Assembly (NCBI RefSeq): GCF_000014745.1
Contig: NC_008347.1
Location: 1,373,501-1,437,500, forward strand
Length of the DNA: 64,000 nt
Direction: 5' to 3'
DNA from: Maricaulis maris MCS10
GTDB taxonomy: Bacteria; Pseudomonadota; Alphaproteobacteria; Caulobacterales; Maricaulaceae
Position 1 is the first letter of the stretch; every line of letters starts with the position of its first letter. This document shows, one piece after another, positions 44,728 through 51,553 of the stretch. Under the pieces are notes generated by a model. The model saw only the letters and a list, made by a program, of their open reading frames with translations, searched no databases and was not told the origin of the DNA. The translations under genes were made by a program, and so were the position numbers.

Positions 44728-45856
44728 ATGCGCGCAGACATCCAGACCCTGTCCGACGAAATCCAGCAGGCAGTTGGCCTGCTGAGGAGGCGTCTTTGAC
44801 TGGGATACCGCACAAAAACGTCTCGACGAGCTGAACGCCAAGTCGGAAGCGCCGGATTTCTGGAACCAGCCCCAGCAGGCCCAGGCGCTGATGCGCGAGC
44901 GCAACCGCCTCGAGGCAGCAATCACGACCGTGGTCGAGGCCGAGCAGGAATATTCCGACAGTCTCGAGATCATCGAACTGGCCGAGATGGAAGATGATGC
45001 CGAGATGGTCGAGGAGGCTGTCGCCGGTCTCAACGCCCTGGCAGAACGCATGCGCCGCGCCCAGCTGGAAACCCTGTTGTCCGGTGAGGCCGACGGCAAT
45101 GACGCATTCGTCGAGATCCACTCCGGTGCCGGCGGCACCGAGAGCCAGGACTGGGCTGCCATGCTGGCGCGGATGTATTCGCGCTGGGCCAACGCCCATG
45201 GCTACAAGGTGGAGACGATGGAAGAGCAGGCCGGTGAGGAAGCGGGCCTGAAGTCGACGACCATCCTGGTGAAGGGCGAGAATGCCTATGGCTGGCTGAA
45301 GACTGAAGCCGGCGTTCACCGGCTGGTGCGGATTTCACCGTTCGATTCAAGCGCCCGTCGGCATACGAGCTTTTCGTCGGTGGGTGTCTATCCGCAGATC
45401 GATGACGCCATCGACGTTGATATCGATGTGTCGAAGGTCCGCACCGACACCTATCGGGCGTCCGGTGCCGGCGGCCAGCACATCAACAAGACCGATTCCG
45501 CCGTGCGCCTGACCTACGACATGCCGGGTGAGGAAAAGCCTGTTGTGGTGCAGTGTCAGAATGACCGGTCGCAGCACAAAAACCGCTCCCAGGCCTGGGA
45601 CATGTTGCGGGCCCGGGTCTATGAGATCGAGCTGCAACGCCGCGAAGCGGCGGCGCAGGCCGAAGCTGACAGCAAGAGCGAGATCGGCTGGGGCCACCAG
45701 ATCCGGTCCTACGTTCTGCAGCCCTACCAGATGGTCAAGGATCTGCGCACCAATGTGGAAACGTCCAACACGGGCGGGGTCCTTGATGGTGATCTGGATG
45801 ACTTCATGGCGGCAGCGCTGGCGGCCCGTGTCGGTGGCGAAGAGGACGAGGCCTAG
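44728..45856 (+). CDS. prfB: peptide chain release factor 2, programmed +1 frameshift
   Basis: Two frames are read as one 375-residue protein. The zero frame (44728-44796, 23 codons) ends CTT TGA C. A shift of +1 at CTT (44794-44796), skipping T at 44797, resumes at GAC (44798). Domain signs are the SPF anticodon-like tripeptide at 203-205 and GGQ at 248-250 ([10 protein letters not shown]). RF2 recognises UGA and UAA. The shift is the classical prfB autoregulation: abundant RF2 terminates at the UGA, scarce RF2 allows shifting. This is not a pseudogene. It ends overlapping the convergent regulator by 4 bp. Confidence 0.96.
44785..44800 (+). promoter_or_regulatory. prfB recoding site
   Basis: AGGAGG (44785-44790) is an internal Shine-Dalgarno sequence 3 bases before CTT TGA C (44794-44800). 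This is the spacing of the E. coli prfB frameshift site, so it sets the level of RF2 by feedback. Confidence 0.95.
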
Positions 45857-46173
45857 TCCTCGTCGCCGTCATTGCGGCCTGCAGCCAGCAGGTCCGACAT
45901 CGCATTCACATATCGGGCAAATGCGGCACGGCCGGCTTTGGTGATGCGCACGCGGGTCAGCGGTTTGCGGCCGAGGAAGCTTTTCTCGATCGTCACGTAT
46001 CCGGCGTCCTCAAGCTTGCGCAGGTGAACCGACAGATTGCCCTGGGTCGCCTCGAGCGCAGCCTTGAGCTCATTGAAATCGGCGGCTTCTGCCTGAACGA
46101 GATACGTCATCACGCCCAGTCGGAGGCGTCCATGGATGACTTCGTCAATCTGGCCGATCGGGGGCGTGCTCAT
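45853..46173 (-). CDS. winged-helix transcriptional regulator (MarR/ArsR-like, HTH_34 type)
   Basis: This encodes 106 residues. A winged helix (about 10-90) is shown by [17 protein letters not shown], the recognition helix [22 protein letters not shown] and the wing [24 protein letters not shown]. There is no Cys pattern for metal sensing. It probably acts as a dimeric repressor. The membrane protein gene ends 9 bp upstream, so they are likely co-transcribed, and the acyltransferase gene may belong to the same unit. Confidence 0.88.
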   Translation of the reverse strand: MSTPPIGQIDEVIHGRLRLGVMTYLVQAEAADFNELKAALEATQGNLSVHLRKLEDAGYVTIEKSFLGRKPLTRVRITKAGRAAFARYVNAMSDLLAAGRNDGDED

Positions 46174-46182
46174 CGGCTGCGC

Positions 46183-46800
46183 TCAGTCAGCCTTACGCGC
46201 AAGGCGCAGGAGCACGAAGCCGGGCAGTGCCATAAGCAGAAACAAGGCCAGGGCGACAACCAGATTGAACAGGGGCTGGCCCATGGTCAGGCCCAGCGCC
46301 GCCGCGGCGAGAAACCAGCCCAACGCGACCAGCCCGTACCACAGGCGTTTTTGCAGTCTGGCCGCGACAAACCAGGCCCCGCCCTGGATCGCGAAAACGA
46401 CCGGGACGTAGTAGAGCCAGAGCGAGAAGTCGTCCAAGCGGATGGCATTGAAGCCGAACACGAACACCATGGCGAGATTCATCAGGCCGGTCGCCTGGAA
46501 GGCCGCCTCATAGGCTTTGCGGGTTGTCGTCCCGGTGGGTTGATGCCTGTCATTCCACAAAACGATGACCAGAACGACCAGAAAACCGCCCGTTCCCCCG
46601 ATCGCCGCTGCCAGGTGCATCCAGCCGGGAACCGGAAATACGCCACTCGCCCCGGCCCAATGAACAAGGGTCTGAGCGCCATACAGCAGTCCCGCTGCCA
46701 AAAGCAGCTGACCGAAACCGGGTGACGGTCTCGGGTCGCCCTCGGCGAGCGTTCGCAGGAAAGCCAGGTCGGCGCGGGCACTATCCAGATCATCAGACAT
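46183..46800 (-). CDS. multi-pass membrane protein coupled to the winged-helix regulator
   Basis: This encodes 205 residues. A charged cytoplasmic N-terminus (SDDLDSARADLAFLRTLAEGDPRP) precedes about six hydrophobic helices. It has no signal peptide and no motif that I recognise. AGGGAATAGCG precedes the ATG. It sits 9 bp from the winged-helix gene, and a hairpin region separates it from the acyltransferase. A sensor or partner role for the regulator is inference. Confidence 0.78.
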   Translation of the reverse strand: MSDDLDSARADLAFLRTLAEGDPRPSPGFGQLLLAAGLLYGAQTLVHWAGASGVFPVPGWMHLAAAIGGTGGFLVVLVIVLWNDRHQPTGTTTRKAYEAAFQATGLMNLAMVFVFGFNAIRLDDFSLWLYYVPVVFAIQGGAWFVAARLQKRLWYGLVALGWFLAAAALGLTMGQPLFNLVVALALFLLMALPGFVLLRLARKAD

Positions 46801-46820
46801 CGCTATTCCCTCGGGTTGGG

Positions 46821-46861
46821 GCCGGCACGCCAGACGGGAGGCGTGCCGGCAGTCTGGCGTG
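46821..46861 (-). promoter_or_regulatory. two mutually exclusive stems between acyltransferase and membrane protein genes
   Basis: Stem A pairs GCCGGCACGCC (46821-46831) with GGCGTGCCGGC (46840-46850). Stem B pairs CACGCCAGAC (46826-46835) with GTCTGGCGTG (46852-46861). They share 46826-46835 and so cannot form together. Both are perfect. They lie in the 63-bp intercistronic gap, just before the ribosome site of the next gene, an arrangement typical of attenuators or differential mRNA processing. Confidence 0.6.
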
Positions 46862-46863
46862 AT

Positions 46864-48081
46864 TCAGGTGGCCCCGTCTGCGGGCATGGCTATCGCCATT
46901 TTGCGCGACGGTCCGTGGCGACGTCCATTCAGCCAGCCACCGACCCAGCTATTGCGGACCAGGAGTTGGTAGCTTGCCAGCAGGACTGAGAATGTCACCG
47001 TCAGGATTGCGGCGAATTTGACCATGGCGGGCAGTTCAAGGTCCGAGACGGCGACCTGGAGTGCCATGACGAGCGGCAGGTGAAGCAGATAGACCCAGTA
47101 GGACGCATCGGCGAGATAGCGCCAGACCCGGTTCTCCTTGGCGAAAACATGCAAGGCTGCACCGGTCAGTCCGAAGCCCCAGGTCCAGACCGCCAGAGCA
47201 TAGGCGATTGCGACCGGTGCGCGGTCCATCCCGGCCGCAACGGGCATGAAATTTGGCGTCATCCCGACTTCCATGACCAACCAGCTGGTCAGTCCGAGGG
47301 CCGCCAGAAGATTGATGTGCCACATGCTTTTCCAGGCCTTGAGGACGAGCTCGCTGCGTCGATGGATGGCCCAGCCCGCGGTGAACGCCGTGCCGTAGGC
47401 GATCAATGCGCCGGTGTTGGGCAGGAAGCCGGTGTCAGGCGTCGGGATCCCAAACCAGCTCATCCACATGGGAGTCGTGATGAACCACGCCGCCAGCGGG
47501 GTTGCCAAGACGAAAAGGCCGAGCGGCGAGCGCGCCAGGACAGCGGTGAGGCGGTCGATCAAGCGGCCGACATGATCCTGTCGGTCAACCAGCTTCATGA
47601 CAGCCGAAATCGGCGTCGCGACGGCATAGAAAATCAACAACAGATAGAGGAACCACAAATGGGTCAGCGGGAAGGTTTCCAGGGTGAGGGGCGGTGATTC
47701 CCCTTCAGGCATTTCTCCGCCATTGGCCTTGACCGCCCCCCAGATCAGCGCAGCCACAATGGCAGCGAAAACCGGGAGCCAGAAGGTCACCAGCGGGAGT
47801 GCGATACGTCGGCCCCGATCGGCGAGGAAACCGAGCAGGCCGCGGCGCTGCAGGGCAAGGCGCCCGAAATAACCTGCGATCAGGAAGAACAGGGCCATCC
47901 GGAAAATATGGGGAACATAGAAGGCAAGGCTGAATGGGGCCGCTGCCTGGCTGTCCTGAACGATCCAGATGGGGATGCCCGGGATAAAGGACATGGATGC
48001 ATGCAGGACAACGCCAAGAAAGAGTGCGATGGCCCGGACAGCATCAAGCGCGTGGATGCGAGGCGGTGAAGGGTAGGTCAT
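46864..48081 (-). CDS. acyltransferase 3-family membrane protein (MdoC/OPG-like)
   Basis: This encodes 405 residues. About ten transmembrane helices are visible. The family start is HALDAVRAIALFLGVVLHASMSFI, with the catalytic-type His in VVLHAS; FFLIAGYFGRLALQRRG and the LTHLWFLYLLLIFYAV segment follow. It is similar to acyltransferase_3 proteins such as MdoC, which acylate or succinylate periplasmic glucans and other sugars. GGAG lies about nine bases before the ATG. A perfect 15-bp inverted repeat occupies the upstream region. Confidence 0.9.
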   Translation of the reverse strand: MTYPSPPRIHALDAVRAIALFLGVVLHASMSFIPGIPIWIVQDSQAAAPFSLAFYVPHIFRMALFFLIAGYFGRLALQRRGLLGFLADRGRRIALPLVTFWLPVFAAIVAALIWGAVKANGGEMPEGESPPLTLETFPLTHLWFLYLLLIFYAVATPISAVMKLVDRQDHVGRLIDRLTAVLARSPLGLFVLATPLAAWFITTPMWMSWFGIPTPDTGFLPNTGALIAYGTAFTAGWAIHRRSELVLKAWKSMWHINLLAALGLTSWLVMEVGMTPNFMPVAAGMDRAPVAIAYALAVWTWGFGLTGAALHVFAKENRVWRYLADASYWVYLLHLPLVMALQVAVSDLELPAMVKFAAILTVTFSVLLASYQLLVRNSWVGGWLNGRRHGPSRKMAIAMPADGAT

Positions 48082-48113
48082 GGATGGCTCCGAATTATCG
48101 TCAGGAGCGGTTT

Positions 48114-48150
48114 ATCAAAAACAAGTTTATAAATCAAACTTGTTTTTGAT
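48114..48150. promoter_or_regulatory. perfect 15-bp inverted repeat upstream of the acyltransferase gene
   Basis: ATCAAAAACAAGTTT (48114-48128) and AAACTTGTTTTTGAT (48136-48150) are exact reverse complements, separated by ATAAATC. It is a strikingly AT-rich island in GC-rich DNA, 33 bp before the ATG on the minus strand, so it overlaps the expected promoter. It looks like an operator, with the wHTH protein at 45853 a candidate binder. Confidence 0.6.
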
Positions 48151-48235
48151 GCTCGAAACTGAGGCCGAACCATCCGGCCTTTGGTTGGCGGAATGCCTTT
48201 GAAACAGGTGATTGTTCAGAGGGATATAGGCGCAA

Positions 48236-48267
48236 AGAAAAAGCCGGCACCCGATGGGTGCCGGCTT
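48236..48267 (-). terminator. Rho-independent terminator of the bactofilin gene
   Basis: AAGCCGGCACCC and GGGTGCCGGCTT form a 12-bp stem with a GAT loop, followed on the minus strand by a run of T (plus-strand A at 48238-48242). It lies 24 bp after the bactofilin stop. Confidence 0.88.
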
Positions 48268-48290
48268 CTTTCACTTGCATGTCGCCGAGC

Positions 48291-48845
48291 CTAGAAGCCC
48301 GATTTCGATGCCACGGGCGGCTCAAGCGAGCCCAGCGGGTCCTGATCCTTGCCAGGTGCCGGCGGCTTGCTGTCGGCCTTGGCAGACGGTTCGGACTTGA
48401 CGCCATTGTCCTTGGCGGCGGGCTTGTTGGACGAGCCGCTGTCTTTCAACGGATCGGAAGAATGACGGCAATGGCCATCGAAGAAGGCGCCGCTCTCGAC
48501 GGAGAGGGCTGCGTGGACAATGTCGCCTTCGATGCGGGCGGTCGCCGCAAGCTGGACCTGGCGGGCGCGAACGCTGCCGGTCACTCGTCCGCGGATGACG
48601 ACGGTCTCAGCCTGGACTTCGCCAGAAACGGTGGCGTCTTCCCCGATGATCAATGAACCGGCACGCACATCTCCGTCCACAGTGCCATCCAGCTGGATTT
48701 CACCGTCGGAAACAATCGAACCGGTCATGACGAGGTCACCGGAGAGAATGGAGGGGGCTTTCGATTTCATGGCGGTCCTTTTCGGGGGCGCGCTGAACGC
48801 ACCGGTCTCGGGAGACGAAGAGTCTTTGTTACCCTTGTTGAACAT
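48291..48845 (-). CDS. bactofilin
   Basis: This encodes 184 residues. The beta-helical bactofilin core (about 30-125) shows the repeats SILSGDLVMTGSIVSDGEIQLDGTVDGDV and VSGEVQAETVVIRGRVTGSVRA. The C-terminus is a disordered Lys/Ser/Pro tail. Bactofilins polymerise into membrane-associated filaments that recruit peptidoglycan enzymes and shape cells. Its 5' end overlaps the upstream M23 peptidase by 17 bp, so the two are coupled and likely function together in localised wall remodelling. Confidence 0.95.
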   Translation of the reverse strand: MFNKGNKDSSSPETGAFSAPPKRTAMKSKAPSILSGDLVMTGSIVSDGEIQLDGTVDGDVRAGSLIIGEDATVSGEVQAETVVIRGRVTGSVRARQVQLAATARIEGDIVHAALSVESGAFFDGHCRHSSDPLKDSGSSNKPAAKDNGVKSEPSAKADSKPPAPGKDQDPLGSLEPPVASKSGF

Positions 48846-50070
48846 ATTGGCCAGCTCTCAATAAACGCTCAGGATCGATTGCCGATCCGTTATACCAGAC
48901 TTCATAGTGCAGGTGTGTGGCGGTACTGCGTCCTGTCGACCCCATGCCCCCGATACGCTGGCCGCGTTCGACAGTATCACCACGTCGCACGTCGATTTCA
49001 TGGAGATGAGCATAACGGGTCACAAACCCATAGCCATGGTCGATCTCCACAGTGCGACCATAGCCGCCCCGCCAGCCGGCGTAAATGACACGGCCCGGCC
49101 CGGTTGCTTCAATGGGTGCCCGGCGATAGGCAGCGAAATCCATTCCGCGGTGCGAAGTCGGCCGTCCATTGAACGGATCGATTCGGACCCCAAAGTCGCT
49201 GGTTTGCCGATAGTTGTCGCCGACAGGTTCGCCCAGCGGGCCGACTTCGACAAAATCTTCCAGTTCTTCGACTTCCAGGAGCCGCGATGCGATTCGGGCG
49301 ATTCGGCTCGAAAAGGCCTGATCCAGATTGACCGAGGATGTCGCGAAGGCGCCGGATTCAGAGATCGGAATGAACGGGCCACCGGTCTCGGTTGTATCGC
49401 GGTTCTCAGCAATGACGGTTTCCAGATCGAGCCCGGTCAAACGCAGCACTGCCCGCAGATTCTGGAGGCGGGCTTCGGTGGCATCTTCAGCCTGGGCGAG
49501 CACGCTGTCCTGTTCGCCCATGAGATAGGTGATCTGGTCCTCGGCTTCGCCTGATGAAGTTGCAGCAATTGCAATCAACGGGTCCCGCGCTTCGCGCGGG
49601 GTCGGATCAGCCGGTGTCGCGGCCATCAGGATGCGGCCATCAGCAAGGGCGGGAGAGGGCTCCATCTCCTGGCCGGTCAGCTGTTCGGCAAATTCGACCA
49701 GCTGACGAAGCGTCTCGTGGCGCATCTGAAATTCGTAGGCGGTCCGATCGAACTCTTCCATCCGCGATTCCATCAGCGAGATGGCAGTCGCTTCTGTGGC
49801 CCGCGCTTCGGCGACCAGGCGATGTGACTCGACCCGTTCGAGTTCGATCTCGTGTTCCTTGGCGGCCATGGCCTGGCCATGGAACGCGACAGATACGGTC
49901 GAAAAACACAGCCAGCCAGCCAGCACGGTCGCGCCGAGCAGGGCTGAAATCTGTACCGTTGTGGAGATCGCAAAATAGCGAACCTGACCATCGGAACGAT
50001 GGTAGATTTGCCGGTCCGGAAACCAGCGTTGAGCCGTTCCCCAAACAGCTTCTTTCACTCGTGTGAACAT
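48829..50070 (-). CDS. M23-family (LytM) peptidoglycan endopeptidase, membrane anchored
   Basis: This encodes 413 residues. The ATG at 50068-50070 was chosen because it starts MFTRVKEAVWG at the head of the cytoplasmic segment. A single TM helix (about 35-60) is followed by a coiled-coil/linker region (about 75-140). The LytM domain (about 290-400) has HRGMDF (the first His and Asp ligands) and HLHYEVW (the HxH motif), so the zinc site looks complete. It likely cleaves D-Ala-meso-Dap cross-links. It partners bactofilin, with which it overlaps. Confidence 0.93.
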   Translation of the reverse strand: MFTRVKEAVWGTAQRWFPDRQIYHRSDGQVRYFAISTTVQISALLGATVLAGWLCFSTVSVAFHGQAMAAKEHEIELERVESHRLVAEARATEATAISLMESRMEEFDRTAYEFQMRHETLRQLVEFAEQLTGQEMEPSPALADGRILMAATPADPTPREARDPLIAIAATSSGEAEDQITYLMGEQDSVLAQAEDATEARLQNLRAVLRLTGLDLETVIAENRDTTETGGPFIPISESGAFATSSVNLDQAFSSRIARIASRLLEVEELEDFVEVGPLGEPVGDNYRQTSDFGVRIDPFNGRPTSHRGMDFAAYRRAPIEATGPGRVIYAGWRGGYGRTVEIDHGYGFVTRYAHLHEIDVRRGDTVERGQRIGGMGSTGRSTATHLHYEVWYNGSAIDPERLLRAGQYVQQG

Positions 50071-50171
50071 GCAGTACGCCGCTCTGTTCCGATTGCCCCG
50101 GGCCCCAAGGCGAGCATGTGACACAAAATCAGCCCGAATATCAACAACTCCGATGCAAGAGATGCGCCGGA

Positions 50172-51020
50172 CTAGGTGAGAGATTGGTAAAATTCGGGGA
50201 GAAGTTCCGCCGAGGCGCGTGCGTCCACGTTGAAAGGTGGTTTCAACGCGCCACCATAATGTCGGCGTACAAGGGTTTTGAACCAGTCAGCCGGATCTTC
50301 ATCGGCGCGTTCGGCCAGATGCCGGAACCAGCGGACCCCAGCGGCAACATGTCCGACTTCTTCAGTGTAGATGACACGCAGGCAGTCGGCACTGTCGGTG
50401 TCTCCGACCGAAACGAGCCGGTTGATCATGCCCGGTGTGACGTCCAGGCCACGCGCTTCCAGCACCATCGGTGCTACGGCGAGGCGGGCGGCGAGCGAAT
50501 GCCGGGTCGCCATGGCGGCGTCCCAGAGGCCGTCATGCGCTGGCATGTCGCCATAGGCGCCGCCCAGCTCGGCCAACCGCACAGTGATGAGTTTGAAGTG
50601 ACGGGCTTCGTCATCACCGACCGTAATCCAGTCGGTGATGAAGTCATGGCGGCGTTCGTCAGCAATGGCCGGGTCGGTCGCGAAGCGCGCCAGGAGGTCA
50701 AAGGCCAGATCAATCGCATTCAATTCAATGTGGGCGACGGCGTGAAGCAGGGCGATCCGGCCGGCCGGCCCGTTCAGGCGCCGTCGCGGCACATCGCCCG
50801 GTGCGACCAGTTGCGGACGGGCGGGACGGGCCGGTCGGTCAGCCGGCGGTTCTGCGGTATCGGGAATCGTGCACCCGCCGCGGCGCCAGGCCCTGGCGAC
50901 AGCATGCGCCCGCTCGGCCTTCTCAATCGGGTCGGCGGTTTCCAGCACGGTCCGGGCGAGTGCCGTAATGTCGGTTGGATCAGCCAAGTTCGCGGACCGC
51001 CTCAAGCACTTCGTCGACAT
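50172..51020 (-). CDS. DUF455 ferritin-like protein
   Basis: This encodes 282 residues from the ATG at 51018-51020; the first dozen residues overlap the bcp frame, so a downstream TTG at 50987 may be the true start. DUF455 hallmarks are the ferritin-like helices AHIELNAIDLAFDLLARF, GDDEARHFKLI, MVLEARGLDVTPGMINRLVS and IYTEEVGHVAAGVRWF, giving Glu/His iron-ligand spacing. The C-terminus is KPPFNVDARASAELLPEFYQ. It may bind a diiron centre or act as a rubrerythrin-like oxidase; function is not established. It is coupled to bcp, a peroxiredoxin, which suggests oxidative stress. Confidence 0.87.
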   Translation of the reverse strand: MSTKCLRRSANLADPTDITALARTVLETADPIEKAERAHAVARAWRRGGCTIPDTAEPPADRPARPARPQLVAPGDVPRRRLNGPAGRIALLHAVAHIELNAIDLAFDLLARFATDPAIADERRHDFITDWITVGDDEARHFKLITVRLAELGGAYGDMPAHDGLWDAAMATRHSLAARLAVAPMVLEARGLDVTPGMINRLVSVGDTDSADCLRVIYTEEVGHVAAGVRWFRHLAERADEDPADWFKTLVRRHYGGALKPPFNVDARASAELLPEFYQSLT

Positions 51021-51450
51021 GCCCCTTCACTTTGACCTTGTGCCAGATGCGCGCGACGTGCCCATCGCGATCGATCAGGAAGGTCGAGCGATCAATGCCC
51101 ATATATTCACGTCCGTACAGCTTCTTGAGGACCCAGGACCCGTAGGCTTCGATCACCTCCGCCTCGGGGTCGGAGACCAGACTCACCTCAAGCCCATGTT
51201 TGGCCTTGAAATTGTCGTGTCTTTTGACGCTATCCTTCGACAGGCCGATGATAGTGGCGCCGGCCTCGCGGAAAGCTGCGCTGGCGGCAGTGAAATCGAG
51301 CGCCTGCGTGGTACAGCCGGGGGTGTCGTCCTTCGGATAGAGATAGAGGACGACGATCTGACCGCGCAGGTCCGCGAGGTCAATCGTGCCGCCACCGTCG
51401 GCGGGCAGTTTGAATGTCGGAGCAAGGTCGCCGGTTTTGAGTTCACTCAT
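50980..51450 (-). CDS. bcp: thioredoxin-dependent peroxiredoxin (Bcp/PrxQ)
   Basis: This encodes 156 residues from the ATG at 51448-51450, with GGGGAAATGAC as ribosome site. The peroxidatic Cys is in DDTPGCTTQALDF; the Thr that stabilises it is present. The typical resolving Cys five residues later is absent (ALDF follows), so the enzyme would be 1-Cys or use an external thiol. FLIDRDGHVARIWHKVKVKGH is typical of the C-terminal part. It detoxifies organic hydroperoxides. The 5' end is divergent from the AsmA-like gene. Confidence 0.93.
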   Translation of the reverse strand: MSELKTGDLAPTFKLPADGGGTIDLADLRGQIVVLYLYPKDDTPGCTTQALDFTAASAAFREAGATIIGLSKDSVKRHDNFKAKHGLEVSLVSDPEAEVIEAYGSWVLKKLYGREYMGIDRSTFLIDRDGHVARIWHKVKVKGHVDEVLEAVRELG

Positions 51451-51553
51451 GTCATTTCCCCGTCTGGTTTCGCCTGCAAGGCCGTCAATGGCGAGTAATG
51501 TGCGGTTCCAGGTCGCTGCGTCCAGTGCGCGGACTGCGGGAAGGCAGGTCTGA

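Noticed and set aside
44728-44799. prfB as a frameshifted pseudogene
   Set aside because: The shift lies at the canonical CTT TGA C with an internal AGGAGG and the rest of the protein is intact.
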